NCBI GenBank assembly: GCA_946902875.1 | Contig: OX336338.1 | Location: 9,167,971-9,231,970 of the forward strand | Reading direction: 5' to 3' | Length of the DNA stretch: 64,000 nucleotides | DNA from: Nematopogon swammerdamellus | Lineage: Eukaryota; Arthropoda; Insecta; Lepidoptera; Adelidae | Shown: positions 43,998 to 55,201 of the stretch, piece by piece | Position numbering within the stretch: position 1 is the first letter of the stretch | Layout: every line of letters begins with the position of its first letter | The notes under the pieces: model-generated | What the model was told of the DNA's origin: nothing | What the model saw: the letters and a program-made list of their open reading frames with translations, nothing else | The model's database searches: none | Translations under genes and position numbers: made by a program

Positions 43998-44350
43998 GTC
44001 GCTATTGAATGTTAAGCAACGCTGGGTGCGGTCAGTACTTGGATGGGTGACTGCTGACCGTTGGAGGCTGACCGAGGTTCGGATTCCTCGTAAAACTGTA
44101 GGTCCCTTCCCTCCTAATCTTACTTGGTGGTAGGGTTTAACCCGCCCGGGTTGGTACCACCGCCCTGAATGAAACGTCGGTCTAAACGGCTATGTAAATA
44201 GTTTGTGTTTTCCGACCAGTTCAGTGTAGCCGGCACGATCAAAGGGGGAAGCACTGACATGGCACCTAGTTCACCCGGTGTTATGGGCTGACATCACGGA
44301 CGTTGTAGGTGATGTAGCCAACCGTGTCAGGTTCCATAAAAAAAAAAGTC
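43998..44350 (+). repeat. 5S-headed SINE, full length with poly(A)
   Basis: Head starts GTCGCTATTGAATG. 44,011-44,055 is the 5S internal promoter region (AAGCAACGCTGGGTGCGG; TACTTGGATGGGTGAC). Box B-like GGTTCGGATTCC at about 44,075, shared body, and CCATAAAAAAAAA at the end. Clearest copy of the family. Confidence 0.8.
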
Positions 44351-44459
44351 CGTAGCGACGACTCTTGCAACAGATTTTCATAAATGTCAGCAGTGGCGCG
44401 ATCGGTGTACTGCCATTCGTGATCTTAAGCACACTTCCATAAACAAAAAAATTATAATA

Positions 44460-44596
44460 GGTTAATACATTTCTTCCGCTCTTCTCATCCATCCACTCGC
44501 GGCTACCTTTTTTAGGTCACGCCGCGTGTGGTGGCGTGCCTTGGGAGAAGCCTATGTCCAGCAGTGGACCGACACAGGCTGATGATGATGAATACA
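44460..44596 (+). pseudogene. Rearranged RTE-like LINE 3' end
   Basis: Ends CCTATGTCCAGCAGTGGACC and GGCTGATGATGATG. The preceding block TCCGCTCTTCTCATCCATCC is the same LINE in the opposite orientation, so a palindromic junction lies near 44,518. Confidence 0.6.
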
Positions 44597-44599
44597 TTT

Positions 44600-45292
44600 G
44601 CATAATTATTACTAGGCCTGCTTGACACTAGCGTTATCTTTAGATATCTCGATGTAGGTATTCTACGTAAAATTTGCGGTCGTGTTACAGCTCAAACCCC
44701 ATTATTTTTTATCACGACGTGGATTTTACAGTTTCCTGTCTAACACCTTGACCGTTGATATTTATCGAATGTCGGTTAGTACCTACGTCTGTAGGTCACA
44801 AGTAATTTGTGCGACGACGCCACTGTATGTATAGGTACCACCAACACTTGTCGCGCTTCCGCCAGTCGGCTCCGTGGGCTAATCCTCCCCCCATGCAAAT
44901 ACATACCCAGAAGTGCCATCAACTATTTAAATGAGGTGAAAGGAAAGCGCATAAAGACCAAATTGCAAATGTATGGCCGTCTGTCAGAATTGTCTGCTGC
45001 AGTTTGAAGTGCATGCCGATCAAAGCACCATTCAGTATAGACGTTTTTACTGATTTTGTTTTTCGCGGCCCTCAATGACACCCGGCTTGTCTTGTAGATC
45101 TCACTACCATGAATCATTTTTATTATGGCGAACAAGCTCTAGACAATGGGGGAGTGGAGGTATAACAATAAGAAAAACAACACATTATTTTATTTACCTA
45201 ATCGTTATTATTAAGACATAAGAATTAAATTGCAGCATTGGTATGGCAATAGTATGGGCGCTAGCTAAGTGGACTCAAGACTTTATTTTGTA
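44600..45292. other. No gene recognised
   Basis: Two overlapping short ORFs (44,807-45,007 plus; 44,923-45,135 minus) without motif. Confidence 0.35.
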
Positions 45293-45529
45293 CTAGCTGA
45301 GCCCGCGGCTCCGCTCGCGTGAAATTCGTATTCCAAAGAAGAATGTAAGTAACTAAGGGCGAGGCCGAAGGCCAAGCTGCGTTCAGGTAAACCAAAAACC
45401 CTCTTCCGCCTTCGGGCCTCGCCCTTAAAGACTTCCTTTCTTCGATAGAATATAATATCGTTTACTCAATCTATTTATTTCATAAAAATAAAAAAGTAAT
45501 ATTAATAACTAAAGAATTAAACCTACCTA

Positions 45530-45970
45530 ACAAACATTAAAATAACTATCAAAACGGGCATTTTCAAATGTTCTTAGAGCACTTGCGGCATTACCCCGCT
45601 GGATGGCAAGGCTTACCCTTTGAATGAAGTACATAAGCCCTTGATGGCGGGACACCAGTTGCGTCAACCAGCTCAAGCCTCTTTTGGCTTCACTGCTCCA
45701 CGGACCGAAGGTTTCAACCGCAAACGCAACAAATTCGAAATCTTGAATTATATTTCTATATTTGCTGCGTTTGAGGCTCTCCGCCCCAGCCTCGGCCGCG
45801 CCAGCCGCTCTTGAAGATGTCCTAACGTGACTTGGAGCCAATGTGAGAACAAAAGTGGCGTCCCACATCAAAGAACTACCCTTAGTCCATGGCACTAAGG
45901 TGATAGCATCGGGCCTCTTGCCATCCAGCCGGGAATAACCGCGAGGTTCTAGGATGCACGGTATATTTGC
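45530..45970 (-). pseudogene. LINE endonuclease-tail fragment inside Helitron copy 2
   Basis: The longest uninterrupted version (about 122 codons): [38 protein letters not shown] and VSLAIQRGNAASALRTF. Copy 1 has frame breaks where this copy is open. Confidence 0.7.
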
Positions 45971-46019
45971 CGTTAGAAGCGTGGACTTTATAATAAAATT
46001 TAAATTAAATTAACTCAAT

Positions 46020-46600
46020 CTTAATTAACTTTATTCGAGATGGTTTAACTTCTTCCTGAACGCAGCTCGGCCTTCGGCCTCGCCCTTAGTTACTTGCTTT
46101 CGTCGAGATGGTTTATCATTTGTCAAAACGTAGCTCGGCCTTCGGCCTCGCCTTAGTTGCTTACTTTCTTCAAGATGGTTTAGCTTCTTCCTGAACGCAG
46201 CTCGGCCTTCGGCCTCGCCCTTAGTTACTTGCTTTCTTCGAGATGGTTTTTCAATTATCCGAACGTAGCTCGGCCTTCGGCCTCGCCTTAGTTACTTACT
46301 TTCTTCAAATGGTTTAGCTTCTTCCTGAACGCAGCTCGGCCTGCGGCCTCGCCCATAGTTACTTACTTTCTTCGAGAAGGTTTATGGTCTTCCAGAATAG
46401 AGCTCGGCCTTCGGCCTCGCCCTTAGTTACTTACTTTCTTCAAGAATGTTTTTCTTCTTCCTGAACTCAGCTCCGCCTTCCACCTCGCCCTTAGTTACTT
46501 TCATCGAGAAAGAATATCGTTTACGTGAGCGCAGATCCGCCTTCGGCCCCCCTTTAGTTACTTACTTTCTTTTTTTTAAATACGAATTTCACGCGAGCGA
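46020..46600 (+). repeat. Helitron minisatellite, about 8 units
   Basis: Same order and sequence of units as 29,755-30,290. Confidence 0.85.
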
Positions 46601-47369
46601 AGCCGCGGGCAAGAGATATATAAATTTTATTGCACCAATGACAGCGACATAACTTCGACTTTCAATTATTATTTTTATTTATCAAACAATTTGTCACCGG
46701 CCAGCTCACGTCGAGATGACAGTTCTCCGTTGTCAACATGACATTTAAAATTGTTTTTTACCTTTACTTTGGATTACGTGATTTTTATTATATTTTTTAA
46801 TTATTATGTTCATCCGGGATATACACTGTCACTATAAAAAGTTTCGTCAAATTCCGTTCAGTGGTTTTTGCGAGATGCGCGTACAAATAGACATTTTTGC
46901 ATTTACGATTTTATGATATGTATAGAAAGAATAGATATGTATAGACTATTGTGTTCAAGTTATAAAAAAGAAGAACTGTCATTTTCGTTGTATCTACTTA
47001 TTTTTAAATTTCGAATGAATATTTTATTCAAATTGTATTTGCTGCCAGTTCTCAAGATATAATTATGTACTTTGGACTACGTGATTTTAAACGCGCAATA
47101 ATGTTTATAATTGTAATTTTTTTTTTTTTTTGTAATTTTTTTTTACGTATTATGTTAACCCGGCATATAAACTGCCACTATACAAAGTTTCGTCTAATTC
47201 CGTTCAGTGGTTTTTGCGTGATGCGCGTACAGACAAACAAACAAACAAAAATTTTAAAAACTGTTCTAACATGTTCAGTATCTCATTTTAAGCCACCCTG
47301 GTTAGTTTTTTTCCGAATACATTCAATGTACAGACTTTCTTACCTCTACGATTTTATTATATGTATAGA

Positions 47370-48685
47370 TAATAAATATCCACAACAAAGATACAGGGAG
47401 GCCAAAAGTACCCTGAGTTGCTTCGAGAAAAGGTGGTACGGCCGTGTTTGCTCGACTTAGCGGGGGCACTACCGTGCCCCCAGATAACTTTTATGACTGA
47501 ATACACCAGAGTTTATTGAAGGAGGACTGTGGCCTTCAGTGTGATAAATATATGGCTGTTAATAATAATGATGTTGATGGCTGTAACATTGCCTTATAGG
47601 TATAATATTTAGGTAATGCTGACTATATTTTGCCATACAGACATTATTAGGTCTTAATAAAAACGATTAGGTAAATAAAATAATGTCTTGTTTTTCTTAT
47701 TGGTGTACCTCCAGTCCCCATTGTTTGCAGCTTGGCCGCCATAATCAAAATTGTACCAAAATGGATGATCTGCTTTTGTGAACAGATAAAATGTATGCAA
47801 TGTGTGACAATGCCGTTTATAGCTATGTATTTATTTCCATGCCCTCTACTAGTACCTTAATGCCATATATAACATACTTACAATATCACGTTCGCTTACT
47901 TCGTTGTTCGGTGAAGTGCGATTTCGCGAAGAACATTTTATTGAAGAAAACCTAAAAACATTAATACAAAATCTTTACGCTAAAAAGAAAATTAAATTAA
48001 AAAAAAAACACTATAAATTTCTATATACATATCAACAATTCCATCCAACCTATGAATCGACTGGAAGAAATACTCGGAACATTGTGTTGAACGTTGAACA
48101 ATAAAGAACATTAATTAAGGCACCAAAAGTCGGTTTCACCCGGTTTATATTTTTCTAAAGCCACTGCGTTTGATGATATAAAAAATAATAAATGGCTTCA
48201 TACAAGACATAATGCTTTTTGCAACTAGGAGCTTAGAACGCAATCGTATCTATTCGACTATAGAAAAAGAATTACAAAGTATGCTCTTGAAAATTAGGAA
48301 AACCCTTGTCTCCGTGCCGTTCTTCATTTTATAGTCATTTACCCGAAACAAAATGAGGGTAATGTTTCTAATAAGTGTATTTGATTTAATACATATACTA
48401 TAACCAGCAGGTATAATGCGTAGGGACTAGCTGCTCCCCTTTCGTGCTTATTGTTCACTTTCATTCATGTTTCCACTCGACAATATTTACTAGGCTCTTC
48501 CAAACTTCTTGCGAAGGTCCAATATTTCTCAGACTTTATTGGACCCCCCGCTCCAGCCCCCGTTCGACGCATGCGCTCTGGCAAACCTCAATAAACACTA
48601 CAAAAAAAATAACTAGTAAAAAGTAAAAATGTGGGACACCCGACAGAAGCGAAACTTCTTATACGCTTTGTATATAAAATCAAAT
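47370..48685. other. No gene recognised
   Basis: 47,904-48,104 has a Lys/Glu-rich open frame of 66 codons without a supported start or splice site. AT-rich otherwise. Confidence 0.35.
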
Positions 48686-48689
48686 TTTT

Positions 48690-49041
48690 AGGGTTCCGTA
48701 ACCGTCGTACGGAACCCTATTACTAAGCCTACGCCGTCTGTCTGTCTGTCTGTCTGTCCGTCTGTCCGAGGGCTGTATCTCTTGAACCGTAATAGGTAGC
48801 CCGTTGAAATTTTCACAGAATATGTGTTATTATGGCCGATATAACAACAAAAATAAGAATAACTAAAAAATTAACGGGTGTCCCCGTAGAAGAAACTAAA
48901 AAGTGTATGCGCGCCATCTACCGAAAAGAATATGAAGCATTTTAACTAATACATAGATGGCGTGAGTGGCGCCGACCATGACATGGCGATACGGAACCCT
49001 CGGTGCGCGAGTTCGACTCGCACTTGACCGGTTTTTTATTA
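48690..49041 (-). mobile_element. Dispersed repeat (CAAGTGCGAG family), complete
   Basis: Starts TAGGGTTCCGTAACCG and GTACGGAACCCTATTAC, has TCTGTCTGTCTGTCTGTCC and GTATCTCTTGAACCGTAATA, and ends ATACGGAACCCTCGGTGC, GAGTTCGACTCGCACTTGAC and CGGTTTTTTA. Confidence 0.65.
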
Positions 49042-49219
49042 ATATAGTTAGATTTCAATCGGGATAGTCCCATCTATGCGACATTCCGTTCAAATTATCC
49101 TTTTCACAACCTAGCTGATAATGGTAATGAAAAGACAGTTGTAATGGTCCCGGCCAGAGCGCGTGGCTAGCTGCAAAACTTTTGCAAATTCGCTTTGTTT
49201 GTAATGGTCTTCTTCTCCT

Positions 49220-49505
49220 CTATCTCTACTTCTTATAAAAGGGAACGTGTCTGTATGTATGTTTGAGGTAAAATCCGGAACCACTGAACAGATTTTGATG
49301 CGGTTTGCACCAATGGAAATAGTAGTTCCTGAGGCTCACTATAAGGCTATCACGCTAAATATAGCCTTAGGGCTGAGAAGTATCAAAGAAAGTATAATTT
49401 AAAACTATAGAGAGAGAGAGAGATCATATGAGAAGCGATCGTTTATTATCATATTAAATTTACTATTCAACCGAGTCTACCGCGAGCGAAGTTCGGGATA
49501 AATGT
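49220..49505 (+). mobile_element. Helitron-like repeat with internal (GA)n
   Basis: TCTCTACTTCTTATAAAAGG start, ACCACTGAACAGATTTTGAT, a GA run at 49,408-49,423, AGAAGCGATCGTTTATTA, and a decayed GCGAGCGAAGTTCGGG tail. Confidence 0.55.
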
Positions 49506-49719
49506 CGAATATTTCGTCAAGTCATACAAGTTATATTCTATAATTTACTTATTATAAACTTGTATGGTGTCTGTCTGTTACTCTTAAACACATTCCGACT
49601 CGCTCTAAATCTGATATGTTGCTTAGGGTTAGTTGGCGTGCCGACTTACCATATCACATAGCTATTTTCATTACCATATAGGTACAATACTTTCAAGTGA
49701 GAGTGTGGGATGACGGCGG

Positions 49720-49832
49720 ACTACGTCGGCGGATAGCAGTGACTGCGTACCACCTGAAGGCCGAGAGGACTGGAGGAAAATTGGAGAGGCGTATGTCCAG
49801 CAGTGGACGTATACACGCTGACTGATTCAAGA
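49720..49832 (+). pseudogene. RTE-like LINE 3' end
   Basis: GAAAATTGGAGAGGCGTATG, TCCAGCAGTGGACGTATACA and CGCTGACTGA. Same family as 16,665, opposite strand. Confidence 0.55.
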
Positions 49833-49839
49833 CGTTGAA

Positions 49840-50700
49840 TCTTACGCCATCAAAGCCGCGGGGAATAGCGTTTTCCTAATTAAATGTGATAATCTTTACA
49901 GATTTTCATTCATAATTTTCAAAATAGTAGAGGCACGTGAACATCTCCGAAGTATATATATATATGTAGGCATAATAAATTTTCTTTGCCCTATAGTTAA
50001 AATTTGCACAGCAAGTTAGGTCGAAACATAAACAAGATGTTGTGTAATCAAACTTATGAACACTTACACCCTCTGCTCGCCCTTTCGCCCTTATAATAAT
50101 ATTGTCTCGATCCCTTACCGATCAAATAGAGCAATTATCACTAGTGTAGATATATTGTAATGAATGTTGTGATAGTAAATATTATCGATTTCACTTGATT
50201 TTTTTTTGTAAAAGCATAACTGAACTAAAATATTATGTTAGGCTGAGACATTTTGAACCAAAATTAAATTTTTTGTTTCTAATATTCCGTATCAAAATGT
50301 GAATAATTTGAAAAATTTGAATTTGAACAGAGGGTTCCGTGGTGCGCACGTATTGCGAGTGCGCGCAAAAGTTTTTCCACATCGAATTAAAAAAAATCTC
50401 GAAATCCATATCATTGATATTATCACCCTAGCTTATAATACCAATGACGCAAATCGAAGTAGATAACGGGGTTTTTTAACTGCTCTTCCTTCCGACCCCA
50501 CTGCTCAGCTCATATGAATAATGGCGTGATGCTGTATAACCCATACACCAAGTTATTCCCTATATTGTTTTGAAACCTCTAAACTCTATTCAAATTGATG
50601 TTTTAAATAGAGTTTTCACGTCATGAGCGCACAAACATGTTGCTATTGATTGTTAACAAACTCGTGCAAAAGTCGAAATATCTGAATTAACTATAAATAT
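49840..50700. other. No gene recognised
   Basis: AT-rich with no motif-bearing frame. Confidence 0.35.
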
Positions 50701-50704
50701 AAAA

Positions 50705-51045
50705 ATTTATTGATTGCAACGCTTGGCGCGGTCTGTACTTGGATGGGTGACCGCTCGACCGTTGGCAGGCTGACCGTGATTCGGATTCCACGTTAAACTG
50801 TAGGTCCCTTCCCTTCCTACCTTACTCGGTGGTAGTGTTCAACCCGCCCGGGTTGGTACCACCGCACTGAATGAAACGTCGGTCGAAACGGCTATGTAAA
50901 TAGTTTGTGTTTTCCGTCCAGTTCAGTGTAGCCGGCACGATCGAAGGGAAGCACTGACATGGCACCTAGTTCACCCGGTGTTATGGGCTGACATCACGGA
51001 TGTTGTAGGTGATGTAGCCAACCGTGTCACTTTCCATTAAAAAAA
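50705..51045 (+). repeat. 5S-headed SINE, plus copy
   Basis: 50,714-50,755 reads TTGCAACGCTTGGCGCGGTC, then TACTTGGATGGGTGACCGC; box B-like GATTCGGATTCC and the shared body follow, ending CCATTAAAAAAAT. Confidence 0.75.
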
Positions 51046-51113
51046 TATACGAAATATGTTTGTATGTTTTTTTTTTATAGAAACGCAATAAAAAATGATC
51101 TCAATGCATTCTT

Positions 51114-51256
51114 TACTCTGTCGCGTCGCCATATCAGTGCTTACTTTTGGTTGTGCCGCCTACATTGAACTGGACGGAAAACATTAACATTTTTAATAGC
51201 CGTTTCGGCGGACCTTCATTCAGTGTGGTTGTACCAATTCGAACGGATTAAGCCCC
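51114..51256 (-). repeat. Diverged SINE body fragment
   Basis: CAGTGCTTACTTTTGGTTGT, ACATTGAACTGGACGGAAAA and GTGGTTGTACCAATTC. Confidence 0.6.
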
Positions 51257-51669
51257 ATGATAATCTGTAAATAGTAATCTCTACGTGTAAGTGGAGGGAG
51301 GTAACAGTTTCCCTCCAAAGTCTGACCACGCCATCGTAGAAAATATAATTAAGAGCAAAGCAGCGCTGACGGGACCCTCGGCACGTGAACATGGTTCACT
51401 TGACCAGTTTTTTTCGTAGTCGGATTTTGTACAATTATTATTTAATTTTCTATTTCATTCATTTTATTTCTTAACCATTTTTTAAATCTCCGAGCTCTAT
51501 GACACTCCACTCAATGGGTTTTGGAAAAATACTGTTTGCCAATAAGGCGATAGACCGCCGCCATTTTGAATTTTCTAAAAAACCCGCGTAGTTGCAGGAT
51601 TATTAAAATCGAGTGACCGGAACTCTCATTCATACACATACATACAAACATTCAGGCTAAACATTAATA

Positions 51670-51800
51670 TGGAACGGTGGTGTTCCGGTGAGTGTGCTCT
51701 CTACCACCTTTAACCTGGGGATCTTCAAAACACGTGTCAATAAATTAGACAACGACCTCTTTGTCTGCCTTGTAACTGGCATGGAGCCTCTCTGAGCGTG
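51670..51800 (+). pseudogene. LINE RT C-terminal fragment
   Basis: The plus-strand frame reads VPVSVLSTTFNLGIFKTRVN, matching the FPxTFNLGxFKTRVN tail of jockey/CR1-like RTs. Confidence 0.55.
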
Positions 51801-51899
51801 ATTTCGCGAGGAGTGGTGATATTGGCTGTGTCTAATCTTCTTTTGATCTTTGGGCACAGGCACCCGTGCCGGTGGTCCATAAACAAAACACATTAGTCA

Positions 51900-52420
51900 T
51901 TACCCTTCTTTTAGCTTCGCCATAGTCGAAAAGTCCTCCCGGACCGTGATTTGAACCTGGAATTTGGCATTAGCGGATGACGGGCGACGCAACGCGGAAG
52001 GGGCTGCAAAGTAAAATGGTGCACGCACGCTGTTGGTTAGCGAATCAAATGCTTCACGCAAAAAAGTTAAAAGCGTTTACCGATTATTCACCACCTGCTC
52101 GAAACTACCTAGTGGTGTGCTAAGGTTCTGTACTCGTTCATTTCAAATTTCGTAGCTGATTGTCCAGGCTTCGGTCGCAGACTCGGTCACGAGGAGGGCT
52201 GCAGGACAATTTGGGTGTTGCTAGGATACAGCTCCCCTTTATTATCAAGCACTTGCTCTCGGCGCCGCGCTAAAATTATACTTACCTGAAGACTTTCTTT
52301 CTGCGGCTTTTTTTTGTTTTGTCTGTGCTTAAGTATGTCTGTCAGTAACAGGTAGCTATACTCGAAAATTGCTCAACCGATTTACATACGTTTTCATGAA
52401 TGACATTTAAAAAAAAATAT
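51900..52420. other. No gene recognised
   Basis: Moderately GC-rich at 51,960-52,040; no frame or splice support. Confidence 0.35.
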
Positions 52421-52427
52421 TATCAAT

Positions 52428-52735
52428 ATTGACACGGTTGGCTACATCACCTACAACATCCGTGATGTCAGCCCATAACACCGGGTGAACTTGGTGCCAC
52501 GTCAGTGCTTTCCTTCGGTCGTGCCGGCTACACTGAACTGGATGGAAAACACAAACTATTTAGATAGCCGTTTCGACCGACCTTTCATTCAGTGCGGTGG
52601 TACCAACCCGGGCGGGTTAAACCCTGCCACCTAGTAATGTAAGAAGGGAGTCATATCCCTTAGTCGCCTTTTACGACATACACGGGGAGAGATGCAGTGG
52701 GGCTATTATTTTAAAGTACCGGCCCCACACGGTAC
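52428..52735 (-). repeat. SINE, head A type, minus
   Basis: Body from GACACGGTTGGCTACATCAC, then head A to CCGGCCCCACACGGTAC. Confidence 0.75.
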
Positions 52736-52937
52736 AGACTTCTGAGATATCTCAGAATGGTTCTAGTCTTACTCGAATGGCTACGCATTACACTATACAC
52801 GCCCCATTACGATATTCCATCAAGGAACTCAGCAGCGAACGAAAATATTTTGTGTTTTACACGCACAACTATTGCACACTGACTATTGTAGGGCTGTCGA
52901 GCCTGGTCATGAGACGTTTGAAAACAAGCAAATTTAA

Positions 52938-53127
52938 CGTCATCATCATCATCAGCACGTGTCGGCCCACTGCTGGACATAGGCCTCTTCCAAGGCACGC
53001 CACCGCACACGCGGTCTTCCGCTCTTCTCATCCATCCACTCCCGGCTACCTTTTGTAGGTGGTCTGCCCACCTAGCCGGGGGTCGCCCCGCGCTACGTAT
53101 GCTGTTATGTAGCCTCCATTCGAGCAC
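52938..53127 (-). pseudogene. RTE-like LINE C-terminus
   Basis: The minus-strand frame has RPPARWADHLQKVAGSGWM, then RRAEDRV, followed after a frame change by TATGTCCAGCAGTGGG-type sequence and a (GAT)n tail (CATCATCATCATC on plus). Confidence 0.7.
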
Positions 53128-53511
53128 CCGTCTGCCCCAACGTACTTAATGTATACCAACGTACGTCATTTTAACGTACGTTGGGTTTTATCAGAGACGT
53201 ATGAAATTTATGCATGCATGAAGGTAGAAGTACGCAAGCCTTTAATGAGCTCTACAAAAAAAAAAAAAGAAAAACCGCGGCAGAATATTTTAGTTCCTAT
53301 AACAACATCAAATTCTTCGTTCAAACTTCGCAAGTGAAGATAGTGCTAAGGATAATATCTATTAATAAGAATAATATGGTTTTAAATTCTTACGATCGTA
53401 TTCAATCTACCATTAGTGGCAATTAATAAAAAGTTAAAGCGCGATGCTCCCTTAGTCGCTTTCATTCAATACGGGCACTAGGGGTTTTCTCTACGAGCCC
53501 GGCAGACATAC

Positions 53512-53640
53512 CAGCAGGCGGCGGCAGCGGCGCGGGGGAGGCGGCGCTCTTCCGCCCCCCACCCCGACGTTCCGCCCACGCTCCCCGAGCGTGGCGCCCA
53601 GCCGCGCTCCCTCAGGGGCACCTGTTGCCTCGCCTGTCAT
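53512..53640 (-). CDS. Candidate first coding exon, minus strand
   Basis: ATG at 53,640-53,638 opens exactly 43 codons to a strong donor CTGCTG|GTATGT. Peptide Gly/Arg/Pro-rich (MTGEATGAPEGARLGATLGE start). It sits in a GC-rich island of about 120 bp. Composition alone could give such a frame, so this is tentative. Confidence 0.25.
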
Positions 53641-53759
53641 CCCAGCTCAAACGATGCGTTTTCTTGACACTCGCTAAATAGCCTTCACAATGCGCAAATG
53701 TGCGGAGGTAATTTCGTCTTCTCTCTGCAATAATACAATAATTATTATCATCAATACTG

Positions 53760-53883
53760 GATGGTCATGGAGTAAGTTACTTTGTTTTATGAGATACTGC
53801 GTCTATAGACTCTATGTATGATACTAAAACTAAATTTACGATTTTTAGAAATCTTTTCTGTATGTATGTATGTTCCTCTATAA
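53760..53883 (+). mobile_element. Left part of Helitron-like repeat split by LINE
   Basis: Matches 40,695-40,814 and stops at TGTTCCTCTATAA. The right part resumes at 59,101. Confidence 0.8.
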
Positions 53884-54027
53884 TTGGCAACACTGGCTGT
53901 CAACCAAGGCGGACGCGCCAAAATCTCCTCCGTGATTTTTTCTTGGTTATTAAATAAAATAAGTAAGTTTTTCCTATTTATTACGTTGTAAACGATCCAC
54001 TTCGGTGCAGAAACCTGTGCCACAACT

Positions 54028-55161
54028 ATGTCGGCAGTGCGAGAGTGTGGCGGATGCAAAAAACCGCTCCAGACTGGGGAACGCCAAATAGCGTGCTCCG
54101 AGTGCGCGTCGCAATTTCACGCAGAATGTGTGAACTCCTCTCTTCGCACACGCGCTACACGTGACACCTGGATATGTCCCCAGTGCTTCACCTCGAAGCG
54201 GAGAGCTGGGAACAACACCGACACTCCCGTGAGGAACACGATGGCGGCGCATTCTTCGACACTTACGGATCGTTCGCCGGACGCCTGTGCCGAGGACAAC
54301 TTCGTGGTCAAAACATTGAAGATATCTACGGCGAAGCAACCGCAAGCAGACCAAGGTGTTCGTCAAAAACACGCTGATGAAATCGACGACTTCAGTACGA
54401 CCATCCGAGCCGCTAGAAAGGAAATCGCCAACTTCCAAGCATCGCTGGAGGACTGTCAAAACCGTCTGAAGGGCTTCAACCAGCAGCTCGACACGATGGA
54501 GCTGCGCCTGCAGAGGCTGGAAGAGCGAGACAAGACGATAGACAACCTACAGGTGAGGGTGCATCGCCTTGAGCTTGAACTAAATTCACGTGAACAACAA
54601 GACATGCTAAACGATGTGGAGATTGCGGGAGTCACGGAACAGCCGGGTGAAAATCTCGGCCACGTTGTATCTGTCATCGCCTCAAAACTTCGAGTGGCAC
54701 TCGACGAGAAGGACGTCGTCTTCACCAACAGAGTGGGGCCCCGACGTAGCAATTCTGGAGACGGGCGACCACGAGCCTTTGTTGTGCGACTCAGTCGTAG
54801 AGCGGTAAGAAACCAACTTCTAAAGGCGGCCAGAGTGCGACGTGGTATAAACACCGATGACATCCAGATCGCTGGCGCGAAAAACCCTATATATCTAAAT
54901 GAGAGGCTAAGCAAACAGAACAGAAATCTTTATCACGCTACACGTACCTACGCAAAGACACATAACTTTCGCTATGTATGGACCCGATATGGACGTGTGT
55001 ACGTCCGTCGAGAGGCTGGAGCACCTGCGATGCGCGTCGACAGCGAAGCAGAGCTACTGCGCATTATGGGAAGCCTTGCAGCAGACGTCGACACATCGGC
55101 CCAACCGGACGACAGCAGTACGACGACGACAACAACGGCCCATAGGATCTCCCACCGTTGA
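54028..55161 (+). CDS. Retrotransposon ORF1 protein: PHD finger, coiled coil, RNA-binding domain
   Basis: 377 residues from a clear ATG. Residues 7-53 are a complete PHD-type C4HC3 finger (C7, C10, C23, C26, H31, C34, C50, C53, with W48 before the last pair). About 115-193 is a heptad-rich coiled coil (LRLQRLEERDKTIDNLQVRV). About 193-345 looks like the RRM-plus-C-terminal domain of LINE ORF1 proteins (VVFTNRVGP; RAFVVRLSRRAVRNQLLKAA; IYLNERLSKQNRNL). The tail is Thr-rich. Expected role: trimeric RNA-binding chaperone of the retrotransposon particle. Shadow frames overlap it on both strands. Confidence 0.85.
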   Translation: MSAVRECGGCKKPLQTGERQIACSECASQFHAECVNSSLRTRATRDTWICPQCFTSKRRAGNNTDTPVRNTMAAHSSTLTDRSPDACAEDNFVVKTLKISTAKQPQADQGVRQKHADEIDDFSTTIRAARKEIANFQASLEDCQNRLKGFNQQLDTMELRLQRLEERDKTIDNLQVRVHRLELELNSREQQDMLNDVEIAGVTEQPGENLGHVVSVIASKLRVALDEKDVVFTNRVGPRRSNSGDGRPRAFVVRLSRRAVRNQLLKAARVRRGINTDDIQIAGAKNPIYLNERLSKQNRNLYHATRTYAKTHNFRYVWTRYGRVYVRREAGAPAMRVDSEAELLRIMGSLAADVDTSAQPDDSSTTTTTTAHRISHR

Positions 55162-55201
55162 AACAAATACGCTCTACTCAGTATGGATCTGTCTCTGCAT
55201 T

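Larger units (their letters stand above)
45293..47369 (-). mobile_element. Non-autonomous Helitron, copy 2 (2,077 bp)
   Basis: Same termini as copy 1: minus-strand TCTATACATATAATAAAATC at 47,369 and CTAG at 45,293, with A|T flanks. Nearly identical throughout to 28,810-31,095; the roughly 209 bp length difference is mostly the number of left-hand minisatellite units. Confidence 0.85.

Noticed and set aside
44011..44055. Possible 5S rRNA gene
   Set aside because: Only the internal promoter part matches; the 5' and 3' thirds are absent and a SINE body follows.
47904..48104. 66-codon Lys/Glu-rich frame
   Set aside because: No ATG start, splice acceptor or recognisable domain; AT-rich chance frame is likely.
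53974..54459. 161-codon minus-strand ORF
   Set aside because: Antisense to the PHD finger and coiled coil of ORF1.
54974..55161. Upstream extension of the third ORF inside ORF1
   Set aside because: Overlaps the well-supported ORF1 in another frame; I kept only the part after the ORF1 stop as a candidate.
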